Shown: positions 32,301 through 46,289 of the stretch, piece after piece | Layout of the letters: every line of letters begins with the position of its first letter | Numbering within the stretch: the stretch's first letter is position 1 | Origin: Kappaphycus alvarezii | Lineage: Eukaryota > Rhodophyta > Florideophyceae > Gigartinales > Solieriaceae | Length of the DNA: 64,000 bases | NCBI GenBank assembly: GCA_002205965.3 | Contig: NADL03000492.1 | Span: 1,736,001 to 1,800,000 of the forward strand | Direction of reading: 5' to 3' | The notes under the pieces: model-generated | Database searches by the model: none | The model's input: only the letters and a program-made list of their open reading frames with translations | What the model was told of the DNA's origin: nothing | Made by a program: the position numbers and the translations under genes

Positions 32301-35300
32301 ATTTTTTATTTTAATTTCATGATTGTATATAAATTCGCGGGACGCATATTGGAAAGAACTTCTTATTTTGTTTCGAACGAACTACTTGATTTATTTTAAG
32401 TTACAAAGATATGATTTAAAGGAAATTTTCTAGAGAAATTAATATTATTTGCTGTTCTGAAGCCTTTTTTTAAACAAAACTGAGAACTATTCTGAACTAT
32501 GATATAAGCGACTTATCTCTTAAACATTTAATCTCACCATTGTGACAGATGTTCTCAGAAATTCAGCACAGCAATCTATAACCTAGCTCCATTTGAGTAG
32601 TCAGACAGTCCTAACAGGACCTAGACACATTTTTACCCGCGAACATCGCCAATTGTTTTCCACCATTTTATCCTCTTTGACTTCAAATCTGGGTTTTTGG
32701 AGTTGCGCTCTCTTTTTATGATATATTAGTCAATTATCTCTACTTATATATCTTTTCCTCACAATTGTCTCATTGAAACCTCAATTCGTTTCACCGTGGG
32801 TTTCAACAGTCAAAGTTTATGGGAATTTAAATAAATGGAAAACCGCTCATTCATCTACTCTTCCATGAATCTGAATCGTTGTAAATTAAGCGCATGTCCT
32901 ACAATACGCGATTGATTCCTGAAATAAAAGTTTTATTCGAATACTATATAAAAAACTGAAAGGGAAAAAGATGTGAAAGAAAGGATGATTTCTCATCACC
33001 GTTTTTGCGACATAAAATAACCTTCCCTGTTTCCGGATGATCATGAGACTTCAAAGACTGCACCTAATTCTTTATTGTCTTTCCGCCAACTTCATTTTGC
33101 TGCATATCCAAACTATCTCGTGTGCTTGTTCGGGTCGGTCAAAATTTGTAGTTTTTTTGTACTTTCTCTCTTCGTCGTCCTGGATGACTCCTTTCTGGTC
33201 TTGATTTCCTTCTATGAGTGTAAAAACAGCAAAATTTTCCTAAATCCTATACTCACATAGATAAAAATCAGTTCCGTCCTGATTATTCAAAATTTCTATG
33301 CTTTCTGCTAAAATAGCCATATTGTTTTTCGAACAAGATACTATCAGAACCCGAGAAAAAACTTAAGAATAAAATACCAGATTTATGCCCTATTGGTACT
33401 CTTTATGGTAAGGAAATATCTCACTTGCACCTTGGAAGAAAAAGATAATATTTGGACCGGTTTCTATTCGTTTTTCGGAGATTTCAAGCGCTCCCCCCGG
33501 TTGTAGGATCATTAGATTTTTCACAATTTAATCGTAATGAAAAGTGAGAATAAAATTTATAATATTGAAAATTAGAGTACCTGTTTACCTTCGATGAAAA
33601 AAGCCGATAATTCGGATTTTCCCATAACGAAAGACGGAAATATCAAGGGTAAATGATTATATCTTGAGCATTTTATGAAATTTTTTGTGCACATATCTAT
33701 AATTGAGATGTTTTCCTAAAACTGGAATATACCGAACGTTTCTAATAGACGATTTCATTGACAAAAATAATTGAGATACTGAAAGAAATGTTTCAAAATA
33801 ATTAATATGAATGCTTTCATCTTTATTGAGTTACAGTGCTTAGTACTCTGTTATTTTTTTGATCTGTTTTAGGCGCTCCACTTATTTCGTCCATGCTATT
33901 TTAGGATTGAGCTTTCAATAGGAAGTTTTTCCTTTCTGTACACCTGTTGAAATGGTAAACAAGAAAGATTTTTCTCCAATGCAAGTGCAATATATTTGAA
34001 AAGCTTGGGCGAACTCGAAAACATTCTACTGTCAAGTTTTAGATTTTTATTGTACTGATTTCGCTGTAAAATATTTGATGAAAAAATCGGTAGCATAGAA
34101 CAACAATCAGGGACAGTGGAAAATTTTTTCTTGATAGAAGAGTGCTCTGTTCTTATGTTATGGAACAATCCAAGATTTTTTCTTTTAGAGATGATGTATT
34201 TAAGTGGCACACTACTGTCCTTCATGGAAAAGAGTTATATAATTCTGATAATTTGTTGAAATTTTCCTAACGATTAAAGGTAAAATCATTGTTGTTCTAT
34301 ACTCTTACGATGTTGTCAAAAAACTATCCGAATATACAATATCTTTGTATTCAAAAAACACTTTTATAAAATTTATATACTATTTACTGCATTAAAGGAC
34401 ATCACAGCCAATACAAATTTGCTTTCATTGACGGAAAATAACATTTATCAATATATCTACGATTTTAGTATATAGATCATATCCGTTCATAGTAATTTTG
34501 AGGTAATACACATCTACGAAAAATGACAACACTGCTTTATGGGGCAGTATATTTAAGGATTATTTAACTACCATGACCAAAAGATTATCTCAATTAAGAA
34601 AATGATGAATGAAATAAAAACTGGAGAAAACGTTCTGAGCTCGGAAAAATACTGCATATGCAACAAATTGATAAGCAGTTAAAAGTATAGTTTTCTAGGC
34701 CCATTATGATTCATATATTGAACTGATTAAAAGGTTAACTACTTCATTAGTTATAATTTCATAAAGGCTGAGTAGCCAAGAACTAAAAGTTCTTCAGATT
34801 TATCTTTACTATTTTACAAACGTTTTTCAAAAGAATAATGCAGTTATGACAAAATTCAACAGCAAATAATTCTTAAACTTCTAATATGAAATAAATATTT
34901 TCACAATTTATTTAGGAATAGGATTTCTCAGCTGAATCGTTTTTATATAAATCATAGTGATGCCTAGCCTGGAAAAGAAAAAGAATAAAAGAAAAAGGAA
35001 ATGACGGCTTCAAAACCCATCGAGCAACTGAAGATTGAGTGTAAATCAAGATCCTAATTTTGTTGGCAGTGTGCACTTCGCTAAGAGCGTTAGTATCGAA
35101 ATTGAATTTTCTCAATGATCGAATCCCAAAGATTGACTTGAGATTTTCAATTAAAGATACAATGTTTCCTTCTTAGCTTTTATAAGCCTGCAGTTATGAA
35201 TTATACATACGTAAAATTCTTAAATTCAGTACAAAAAGCTAAAAACCCTTAAAGGTAAATTTGGAACCTCAACTCCGTAAATGTCAACAATATGAATTTT

Positions 35301-38300
35301 AAGTGTTTTTTAGTTTTTTCAAATGCATTGGTAGTAATATAATAAGGGTAATATGCTTATATCTTGATATTTTTGCCACTTTCTGCCGATTGGCTATAAC
35401 TGGCGACCGAATATATGCCCATCTGACTTAAATCAGAAGAACCGGAAATTATGTTTTAATTTAAATAAGTAACAGCACATGTATTTGTACATGTTGGCAT
35501 TTATTCTTGAAATCAAGAGTCTCTCTGGCTCATACAATACTAATATAAACATTCAAAACTGCGTATTTAGCATTTAGATCCAATCAGAAAACATTTTAAC
35601 TACATTGTGAGACCCAGAACTGTTTTATATCACTTGTTTCTATATTTTCAGATTTGAAAACTGTTATTACTTGAAAAAAATCATCTTCTACCGAAAAATA
35701 CGAAAAAACGTTAGACAAATTTTTCTAATTTTTAATTCCAAGTCTATAGAAAAGATCAATTTATACATAAAACGACACAATTTAATATCCCTAGGGGCTT
35801 TGAAATTTATACAAATACTATATTTCGTAGTCATTGAACTAGTTCCAAAATAAAAGCCTAAATTGAAGATCTCTTGTGAATGATTTCTTGAGAAATGCCT
35901 TTGTTATGTTTTGCTTGAGTGATAAATTCGCCGATAGTAAACTGCATAAAGCAAGAAAATTTAATCTTAGCTTTTTTAATCCCGATGAAAGCAGGGTAAT
36001 TATTGTTTCAATTTGCATAACCCTAAAATCTTGGGCCCTTCTGTGATTGTATTAAAGTAACTTAAACATACTTACTGGAAATGTTGTACGAATGCAGAGA
36101 GGATTGAACAATTAGCCAACTGACCTACTGTGATCGACCCTCCTTCCATTTGAGTGTAACACTACGAGCACCCGCTGAAAGGAAGAATTTGAACTTCTAC
36201 TGAGAAGTTTCACGAGCCTCGAAGGAGTAGAAGTACTTCTGGCAGCTCATCATAGATTAAGCGATTTGGTTGCGCACCAGCGGGTGATAGATCTTTTTAA
36301 CGGTTAAAGTTTGCAGGCCGGATATATTTGGCGCCAGCCATAGTTTACCGATCAAGATACTCGCCCGAAAACGATCAGTTTGAAGTTCAGAGATAATTAG
36401 AAGTGGCCTATATCACACGATGGATTATTATTCAAATAAGACCCCTCGTGGGCGCTCACTCTTATAAAAAGTACCGTGAACATCAAAGGAGATATCAAGG
36501 CTATTTATACTGCGACTAGGGAGCAAGACAAAATTCTCCCATCCGAGCATAAGGAATCTGACCGTAAGGAAGTCACCAAGGTAAAGGGATGACCAGAAAC
36601 TACCCCAAATCTCGGCACAGGATGAGACAGGAGTACAGGATGATTGTGAATCCGTTGTGGAAGCCGCGCTGCAAGTCGTCAAACGATTACAATATTTACC
36701 CCCGATGAGCTGCATTTTCACTCATCGACCCTTTTAGTCGCACAATTCAAGTACTGTAAAATTGTTTAAACAAGCTGCCATTGCGTTCTAGTGAGAGAAA
36801 ATAGACGACAGACGATGTTTGGGTCGGATTTATTTCAAACTTCGAGTTCTGTAACTGAAAACACTTCTGAACCACCTATAAGTGAAGTAAATGGAAGAAA
36901 AACAGAAGGAAGCCTGCAGAATATTGCATTTTTATTTCTACAAGCCATCTTAGTTCAAAGTGCGCTAATAAATTAGCCGAATTGCTCCAGTTGAAAAATA
37001 GAGATATCCAGAAAAAGCAGGATTGTCACCCAGAAGCATTACCACAATTGCACTTAGAAAAGAGCCATAAAAATACTGCCAAGTTTGGGTACAATGGAGA
37101 TGCAGATAGTGTGCCATCAAGGAAGGGGGAGAAGGTAAATTAACACACGCTATATTGCCGCGTGACCAAACATATTGTAATGACCCACAGGAAAACATGT
37201 GCAATCAACACCTTCTTTATACTCTTGTGAACGGTTAGGTATCAACAGCTCCGAGATGTAGTAACAATATGCCTCCTCGAGACATTTTTTGTGACCAAGC
37301 AGGCAGCAGTGTACTTCACCAATCTACATACATCTTTTCTTTTGATTACAGGCTCTTTGATAAGATAGTAAGGCACGTATGTTACTCAATTTGGAGCTTT
37401 GAATTTCGTGAAGTAGTAACGTCCGCACGACAAGCTAACTACTCTTCGTGAGCGCGTTTTAAAGAAATTGGTCACACAAATTACGGAACTGGGGTATATT
37501 CGTACTATCCCAAAGACACATGAAGATAAACTAGCCAGTATAATTCATGTGTTATGTCAATTTATGAAATATTGCCGGATCTGCAATAAGAAACTCCAGG
37601 ATAGCCAATCAATGTTCTCCCTTTCGCGTTCAAGACCGCACGAGGCTGATCGAGAAGAAGTATAGAAATTCTATCAAACATTGCGGGGGAGTTTTCTCGC
37701 AGCACAATTTCTACTTGAAGAAGGCTTTGTGCCGCTGCGAAAAATGTATCAAACACGAATAAACTTTTTTTGCAGTAAAATTTCGACTTGAATAATATTT
37801 TGACGAACAGGAGGATGCAGATGGCCCTCCGACGGAGGATTCCTATTATATGGGCAGAAGTATAACATGTTCTCGTGAGGTAATTAGAGCTGAAGAAATT
37901 AGAGCTCGGCCATTAATTCTCTGGAATGAAAGGAGCTCTTCTGGTCTCAATCTCAGCAATAGCCATTCTGGTAGCACGAAAACTCTTTCTGGGTGTGTTC
38001 TTGGAGATTCTTGTATAATATTTCATACTTTTTAATTTTCTACAAGAAAGGGTGGAAAAAGTCAAACCATTTATTTTGAAATGTTGTTGGCTCATTGATA
38101 CTTTCACACGTCGCCAAAGGATCAATTATAGATAATTCTACAAAAACAAATCAATTTTAATGAAGCTGAGGAAAATTTCTGTATGGATTTATCTCCGTTT
38201 GTATCTTCGAGCAGGAAGTATGCTGCTATTATAATGTCTCACCGTTCTTGCAAGACTGTCATAGACGATGAAATGATTTATAAATGATCACTTTTCTGTA

Positions 38301-39390
38301 AAGTCAATGATAGACCTTCTCAACCATCGCACTAAGAGCAGCTATAGTATATCTCACCCGGCTAGAATCGAGTAGAAGGAGCACCCGGAGAATTAGAGGT
38401 TCATCCTCCATCTATTGACTTTCTTTTCCGGTTCCGTCCCAGTGGTTGACGAAACGTAGTTTACGTTAAAGTTGATAGGGATAAAAATGCGATGTATGAT
38501 ATTATAGGAGCGATTTATTCCAAAATAAAGGCGTTGCAAACGACAAAAATTTTAAAGATGCATGTGTCTGAAAAGCAAAAGAGATGAATAAGGACAGAAA
38601 TGCAAGCAGGTACAATTGAGTAAAATGTATAGAAGGGGCAACGTCTAACATCTATGTTCAGAGACTAACGTTACCGAAATACATTCTAGGGCAAATTTTA
38701 ATTCTTAAATCTGGACTACTCAAGTAAGCAGTTGAAATTTTCTCTTAATTATCTTTTTCTCTCCTGAAGGAAGCAGTTTTTCAGCCCGTATAGACTTTGT
38801 GTCGAGATCCAATGTCTCAAACAACCATAATAAGTACCGTTGAAAGCTTTCAAGTAAATTTTCTTGACAAAGATGACTAGAAAGAAGATAATAACAAGAA
38901 AATGTATAGAAAACTCCCTTGGAGCTCCAAGCCACCCGGCTAGAATTTAAGTGACAATTATGTAGTGTCACTCAATTCCTCTCGCTATCTTCGGGAAACA
39001 TAGGATCTACTGTCTTCGATTATTGCCAGCTTGTCATAAAAAATCGTGCTATGAATTTGCCACACTGGCATAATTAGAAATCATGCGTATTTAAAAAAGT
39101 TCATTTTCCTGATAGTTATTCTAGGCCATATTTTAGTTCATATCAACCATCATCTTAAGAGAATCATCCATTTTCTGAGCGGCAAACATTTGGAAAGACT
39201 TGGGACTAAATTATCAGTCACTTTTCAAACTTATACAGCCCTTGGATTACGGGTACTCTGAGCTGTTAGATTTACTGTACCTAGCGTTCTCATCACAGAG
39301 TTACTGTATCTCACCGAGTGTCAACTCCGAACTATGCACCTCAATCTTGAACAAAAAATAGCCGTAAACCACTTGCAAGTATTGTAAAAC
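29371..39390. other. AT-rich desert without recognised gene
   Basis: About 10 kb with only short frames, none with a known domain. A more G+C-balanced patch at 36100-36750 has a 97-codon minus-strand frame (36721-36428) that I do not recognise. A two-copy, roughly 25-bp tandem repeat (TTTTACAAGTATT) is at 29915-29965. Parts near the right end may belong to the copia fossil that becomes recognisable at 39.4 kb. Confidence 0.5.
30837..30891 (+). other. Hairpin with 21-bp stem
   Basis: ATTCTGCACAACTTCTTGCGT (30837-30857), a 13-base loop, then the matching arm at 30871-30891. As plus-strand RNA all 21 positions pair, two of them as G-U; as minus-strand RNA those two would be mismatches. Confidence 0.6.
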
Positions 39391-39399
39391 GCTGGTCTA

Positions 39400-40830
39400 G
39401 GTGATTTGGCTGGCCTTCTTCGTCAAAAATTGAAGGTCACAGCTAAGTATTATCCCTCTAGTCAAATGTTTTTCAAAATTCCACGTAAGTTTATGGCAAT
39501 GAGGTATTTATTTGCTGATGAGTTTATCCATGTGCTTGAAGTTGAATATGTTATTCATCTTGATAATGGCGCTGAATTGAATATCGTACATACTGCTACC
39601 AACTTCCAACAAGGGATGTTTATCAAGAATATGTCTGCATTATTTGAAGCATTCCTAGATCACTATTTACGCCAGATCACCTCATGATATACGCAATGAT
39701 TCTGGTTCCAACTTCACAGCAGAGGAGATGAGTGATGCCTCGATCGAGGTAGGCATCATTATCAGGACAGTTACTACTGAAGCTCATAATCGAATCGAAA
39801 AGGTGAAAGAAAGTCACTCTATCATTTCCACCATCTATTGGAAGTTATATATGGGCGTCCGTCACATATAATGAGAAGGAAACCTTTCAATTGCTTTCCT
39901 ACTCATCAAAGATACACCAAAAAATAGTGGTATTTCTACCACCATCTTTGTATTCGGGATATTGCCTAAGTTTTCTGATTTTGAAAGCGTAGTTTTCTGT
40001 TGCAAAGGGGTAGTATCGACCGCAAATGCAATCAAGAATTGATTGAGATGAGCGGCCACCTTCTGGTACGTGACAGTAGCCTACTGAGAAACCAGTCCAG
40101 CCCATTGGAAACTGAAAAGGTTTTCACAGTTCCACTTGGATGCACAGTATTTGCCTGTCAAGGGAATGGCGGTTCGACATCAAATAATCTGCTTCGGTTC
40201 TCGAGATGGGGAAATTCTTGGGTTTTTTTTACTCTAAGAAGATATATTCGATCTATTCTAAACTTTTATAGACAACCAAAAACGACTCAAAAATGTTTGC
40301 CAATACAGTAGAGGGGAAGAAAATCGAGAACGAATTTGAAACTATTCTCCCAAGAGGTAAAATATCCAATTTCTCATTGGAATGCGTACAACCTTACCAT
40401 TTAAAGCCTTAAAATGAAGAAAATTCCTAAAAGTAAAATTTTATGCAAAAGAAAGCTGAGGACCCTGTGGAAAGACCTCATCAAGGGTTCTCTCATGACA
40501 AAACTAACTTTTTCCACGAGTACTGCGCGTTTATATCACCAGATGCCAAAAAATAGCACACATCGCGACTGGCGGAAATGAATAGGCTTCAAGACCTCGG
40601 TACTTTCATTCTGGCCTACAAAGTCGACTCGGACGGCCATTGCTTATATAGTGCAGTTTTCGTCTATAGGATCAAGATGAAAGATCCAAAAAAGTCTCGT
40701 CGGTAACTTGCGGGTTTTAGTGACACCAAACATGGTACACTCAAAGGAATACAGAAATTGATCGCATGTCAATTCCCTTACACTACTCGTTTACAATCTC
40801 TTTAATAGTACAGGTTTACGCAGGTACTTT
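39400..40830 (+). mobile_element. Ty1/copia-type fossil
   Basis: Integrase-core sequence is recognisable at about 39530-39830 (LDNGAELNIVHTATNF, later NDSGSNFTAEEM and TEAHNRIEKV). The start of a copia-type reverse transcriptase is recognisable at about 40580-40810 (EMNRLQDLGTF, then RIKMKDPKKSRR). It is fragmentary, AT-rich and broken many times, so old. A copy of the ~80-bp module lies between the two parts. No LTRs were found. Confidence 0.6.
40208..40296 (+). repeat. Module copy within the copia fossil
   Basis: GGGGAAATTCTTGGGTTTTT, AGAAGATATATTCGATCTAT and TAGACAACCAAAAACGACTC follow the module consensus in plus orientation. It shows that the module family spreads beyond the LINE-rich zone. 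Confidence 0.7.
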
Positions 40831-42139
40831 GATGGGTCTTTTTCTCTCTTTTTTTCTTTCTTCTTTTGACTTTTAGCCAATTCAACCCTCTAGGAAAAGG
40901 CAGAGGCCTTTTCCCAGCCTCTAACAGCTAAGTCTCCCGATTCTTTTCTCTGAATCAGCTCTTGGTAGCGACAGTGAACTTGCTGCATCTTCAATGGTTA
41001 CGAAGACCTCCGGTCACTCCCTTAAAGGGCCAGAAAGGCTTAAGGTGAAGCAGATAGTTAGAGTATTGCTGCTTTTAACTTCAAGCTAAGCAGAGAAGGT
41101 CAAAAGAGAAAAAGACAACGGCAGTAAAATGAGTATTGCTCTTTGAATTTCTGTATGCAAACCGTAAGTACAAGGAGACAAGGGAAGCCCCTGCTTTTCG
41201 AGAACAACGGACAAGACAGGAGAACCTGTTTGTGTTAATAGTGATAGTTTTGGGTGTTGTGTTGTTTGGGGATTGCTGCTCGCATCCGGGTTCTGGACCG
41301 AATACCTCTTCACTTCTCTCTCTATAGATAACTCAAAAATATCAAAAAAAATTTACATAGTACTAAAATCGTAGAATATAGATACCCATTAGCCTCTAAA
41401 GTATTTTTGACCAGCTTTGTGCTTATAAAACTGATGTACAGTGCAATATTCATAGTTTGCTGGCCAAAGGCATGTAAAGTATTGTATATGGCTCTCGCAG
41501 TCCAAAGTTGAGGCTATACAAAGTACTGGAAATGACTTTCGGGAGATAGATTTGGTGCCAAATATTAAATGTCATTTTTGCGGCACAACAAGCCTATAAC
41601 CTTAAAATATTCACGCGTTATGTTATGAAATAATTAATGTATTCAAACCTACTGCTTCGCCGCCCAATACATACGCGCGTGTTAAGTAAAATTTGATTAC
41701 CGCAAGAACGAATACTCAAATTACTGAATAAATTGTATGGTATGCTCTTGTCACCAATACATTGCTGCTTGACGTATGCTGCGCACATCCCTTCATGGTT
41801 TTTGAAAGCAAAGAAAAAACGGAGCAAAGCAATCAGATAGCTTTTAGAAAGGTCCCTTTTAGGTACTTCACAATAGACACCAACATAATAATGGTAAATT
41901 AATTTCACAAATTTTGGACCTGCTCCCAGTAAAACCTATTTTTGAATGAGAACAGAACCCTTAATATGAGTTGTTGACCTTCTTCGAGCTCCAGTGGGCA
42001 GTTTAAAATACTGAAACATAGGAAGATGTCAATGTGAGATTGGTGATGACATGGAGTTAGTAATAATCACCCGAAATCGATCCAATCTATTCCCAGGCTC
42101 TTTTTTCTCCCAACGAATCATGCCTGCTGAATAATAAAC
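40831..42139. other. No recognised gene
   Basis: Short frames only. Nothing on either strand resembles a known family. Confidence 0.5.
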
Positions 42140-42245
42140 TGTTAGGGTTTAATTCGCTTTAACTAGCGGACGTCTCCGTTAGGCAAAGAGAAGGAACTAG
42201 GTAGATTGGTAGGGCGGTAATGAGGTCTGCGACCAGCGAGGGACC
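42140..42245. repeat. Left copy of the bracketing LTR
   Basis: Begins TGTTAGGGTTTAATTC. The region shared with the right copy ends at GAGGGACC only because the right copy is truncated there; the true LTR is longer and its other end was not identified. Confidence 0.7.
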
Positions 42246-42761
42246 ACAGAACGGTAAAACAGGGGAAACATAAGACAGAGGCTGGCTCACTCTCGGGAAG
42301 GGCTAGCCGTGCCGTAGTCGGGGGAAATATGCGGGGAAGGTGACGGCGCGATACAGGCCAGGAGGGGACTAGTGACAAAAGGAGTAACCGAATGGGAAAG
42401 TCAATGGTAAAAAGTAAAAGAGGGAACTCCGAGGTGGAAGGGTGCTTACCCCTTTACTTGAAGGGCACCGTAAAGGAGATCAAAGGTAAATATCTGTGAA
42501 GTCCGTACGGAGTCTGTGTGCACCTAGCACTAGACTCTTATGGTCCGGTGCATACAGATGTCAATTTCTACTATTTATCATACGCATTAATACATTACAC
42601 CCTACTGTACTCTCCACAGTCCTGTAATTACCTTACGGATTCCTCACCCCGGTGCGTTGTAATCTGCTGTACATCATCACGTTTGCCACGTGGTATCCGA
42701 GCGGGGTCAATGCGGGTATCGACAAAGAACCGAGCGGCCGGGTGATCCTCCCTTGGATCCC

Positions 42762-45656
42762 TATAAATTCACTCATTCCCAGTACCGTGCAATCATTTCC
42801 ATCACTTCACCACAGACCCTCCACCTTACCTTCACACACGTCCTCGTGGGTGACCTCTCTCTTTTCTCCTTCCGCACGGTCATCCATCTCTCTTTCTGGA
42901 TCTCTCGCATGACCTCTCTACCAGCACTATCAATCCATTTTCGCAGTCCATTTCAAGCTACCGCCCGGAGGAACCGTCGCACCTCTCTCCACATGCAAAC
43001 TGGTGAAGATCCGCAGTCTCAACCTGCAACATCTTCCAGCCCGCTTCTTTCCGTTCGGTATGATCCTCAAGCAATGGGGAATGAGTGGGTGACCATGCTA
43101 TTTTTTCCTCCCCACATTACGTCCGGTGAAAAAAGCGGTGATACATTTCGAGCCCCCGGCTGGAACATCGATCCAAGTCATCACCCCTCGTCGCCCCCCT
43201 CCGAGTTCACCCGTTCTTCCGGGACAGGAGTTGGACCATCGTATTGGTCGTGTTGATTCTTTCCGTGCGGTGCGAGTTCTGATGGGAGTTGACGACTTCA
43301 TACGTCGTCATCCGAAACTGTTAGATGCCGAACGGTTTGCTGCTATACCGCTGATCCAACCATTATATCAGAAGAATGTCAAGGGCCGAGAACAGTCCTG
43401 GCGGCAGCATTGAGCTCACCTTGGTGTGATCATGGAAGCACCGCCCGGACTGGATTCTTCTTGTATTCGTTACTCTGGTGAACTTGGATACGCCGAACTG
43501 GTTGCTGCGTTTGTTACAAGGCATCGTTGCCACACTCATCCGATTCGGCCCTCTCCCGAGTTCGTTTGTTTCGACTATCCTTACGACCGCTCTACGTTTT
43601 TGTTTTCCTGTCGGCAGCGTTGGTGCGAGTCTGAGTTTACCGAGCACCGTATCCGCATTCGCTCCAAGGACCTCTTCATGCATCAGGCACACCGAACGGC
43701 ATTCTTCGACGTACCACGCAATCTGCGTCCGAACTTGTACGTCACGACTCCGACTGGATGGGATGAACTCGAGGACAGCCCTATCTCATGCACCCCCACT
43801 CCGTCGGTCTTCGCGCACTTTTCTCATCGCCTACTGCGCGAGGCTCGCCGTTCGTATCGTCGCCTGATGGACATCCTTTTGAATGTTGCCTTGTCCGAAT
43901 GTATCGATTTCACCGCCTTGGCCCTTCTTCATGCGGCGTATTTCTGGATCACAAACTTCGTCTGTTCGGAAGATCCTCGCCTCTTCAGTCAAGAAGATCT
44001 ACCGAGCGGAGATTATGGTCGTCTTTTTTTCAATTCCCGAACGGTTGATGCGAGAGATTGAAGCGTTCGGCATCGCGAAAATCGTACTCGACTTAGCTTG
44101 CCGGCCGGATTACGCAGTTTCCATTTTCCGTCACTTACGCTGCACTCAATGGACTGCGTACCCCGGTTTTTGCGGCTTCAACTGGGAAGGGAATTCGTTG
44201 ATACCGATTCGGGGTTCTGATCATCGTTATAAAACACTTCCTCCTCCGCCAGAAGTCGGTTACAGTTATCCCGTTACGTCGCAAGGGCCTGAAAAAGTCC
44301 CGGCTTATGTTAGCGGTCGTTACACACCGCCTCCGTCTCAAGTTACTGTGGAGACTACCCCAGCACTTGCAATGAGCGATCAAGAAACGATCAGTCCGCT
44401 GGAACCATTGGCGGCTTCCGCGCTATTTTCGCCTCCAGCGATTTCCCGTGCGGTATCCTCTGTTCCGGCAACTCCTGATCCCTGTCCTCCCACGACCAAA
44501 CCGAGCGTTCCCGCCAAGTCATCTACTTCCTTGTCTGGCGCAACGAAGGCAACTCCTCTCCGTAGCGTTACCGTGCCTGCCCCTGAACCGGCAGTCATTC
44601 CATCGACAAGCCCTCCCGTTTCGGTTCCGGTAGCAGTGGAGGCACATGAAAAACCGCGAGGTGAGTCTTCAGAGCCGCAAGCCGAGGCGCAACCGAGCGG
44701 AGAAAAGGGAATTGAAGACGACTGTCCGGTAGCAGGAGAAATTCAGAAGTCCGTACAGCAGGCAACGGTTACGGAGCGCACCGCATATCGACGAGCTTTT
44801 CCGCCCGGTAGTGCTGGAACCACTGTAATGGGCGTTCACACTGCACGTCCCATCGTTCCGGTCGTTCCCCCTTTACCCTTCACCCCCTGGAAAGCAGACT
44901 ACAAAAACACTAACTCGTCCGCTGCAGAGAATTTTCCTGATCATCCGAGTGGGACGTTGTTTTCCGACACAACCCTAGTCTCTTCCGAAATAGTAATCCT
45001 CCTTTGTGAAATTCAAGCCGTTAGTCGCCATATCCGCCGTCCTGTTCGCTATTCTTTTGATGACGGTCTGCGTCTGTTTCTAAGTACTATAATGGATGCA
45101 GACCGTTATCGGGACGTTTTAGCTAACTTGCAAACTTCCGTGCGTGTGAGTCCAGAGTCGGGTGAAAATGCGGGGATACCTTCCGAAGCGGAAATTGCGG
45201 ATAGGGGTACCAAAAGTCGACTTCATCGTTGATAGCACCGAGCGGTATTGCCGTTGTGCTGAGTAAGCCGGTCGGTAGTTTTAATCTCTTCTACTTTGTT
45301 TTAAAACATACCGACGTTCTGGTTTAAATCGACTTTCCCTTTCCTTGTGTCCCGTACCGTACTATCTTGACTTCTACTGCTCAGTTTCTGAATCTGTAAA
45401 AACCATTGAGGAGAGGGCTACCCTGTCTTTAAATTGGCAAGAATTCAGAACTTCAGCATGAACCGTCTTGACATGGAAGCATTTTCATTTTCCCGTCTTT
45501 GCCGTCTTCTTCACCGTTCTGTACACTTATTGACATTCGACATGATACAGTATGGGACAAGTACACCTGAAGGCGTTTCAGTGTTTTCTAGTACAGTAAA
45601 TATACCAATGAGCACACATAAATAGCCACACAAGAGGGCTTCTGTCCCTTAATAAA
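42762..45656 (+). other. Plus-strand accessory unit, antisense to the gypsy pol
   Basis: A TATA box (CTATAAATTC, TATAAA at 42762-42767) precedes long open stretches from about 42900 to 45230, and a poly(A) signal AATAAA follows near 45651-45656. The predicted sequence is not like gag, pol or a known env. It has arginine-rich and aromatic stretches (43430-44060) and a long proline/serine/threonine-rich part (about 44230-44700). Codon use resembles the rest of the block (many CCG, CGG and CCGGT words). Antisense extra ORFs between integrase and 3' LTR are known in some plant gypsy lineages; whether this is related cannot be judged. The unit is open in pieces; introns or decay are both possible. 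Treated as part of the fossil. Confidence 0.5.
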
Positions 45657-46289
45657 CCAATAACAAGTATTTCCGCACGGTAGGTACAGAATCAACTACT
45701 CAGATGTCAGTATTCTCGCTAACACTCGGTCATTCCGCCTCCTTGCCTGTTTTTTCCTCCTTTTTGCACCATCCATCGTTTTGCCGTGCGGTACTGTACG
45801 TGGCTAGCCAGAAGTAATTAAATTGCATGGAACCGTATTGTAATTTTTGCGCGGTTTTTCTACCATCCGTTTTGGTACCCACTCCTTGCGTTTTGATCTT
45901 GGACGATATAAAAAGTCTGTCGCTGGTCCTTGGCCTGTGCGACCTCCGCCCCCACACAGTTTCCTTTTCATCGCCATCTTCCTTTTCCGTCCGGTTTATC
46001 CCTTCCCCTTGCACCATTCTCCGTTTGGTAAATGGTATCCTTCGGGTATGTTCCAAGAATGGGACAGCCACTAGAAAGGGACCCCTTCGAGAAAATACAG
46101 CACGCTCCAGAAAGAGTGTCCGTTTGGAAAAAAATAAAGTCACCACGTCCCAGAAGGGGCGTACGTTCAGTAAGGGCCGTGCGGAGTTCATAGCAACCCA
46201 GAGGGGTTTGCCTTCATGATATATGGCGAACAGATCGGTAATTAATTCTCATCACCGTCCGGAATACCAGCCTGGAAGGACATTAGTTC

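Noticed and set aside
36428-36721. 97-codon minus-strand frame as a gene
   Set aside because: No recognisable domain, no neighbours, and G+C-balanced patches of this size occur by chance or as old repeats.
42140-42245. tRNA-like D-arm words (ATTGGTAGAGCGG) in the bracketing LTR
   Set aside because: No B box at proper spacing and no stems; treated as chance resemblance.
45730-46219. Overlapping frames of 130-153 codons on both strands
   Set aside because: Open on both strands with low-complexity translations and no domain; more likely a composition effect in the gypsy block.
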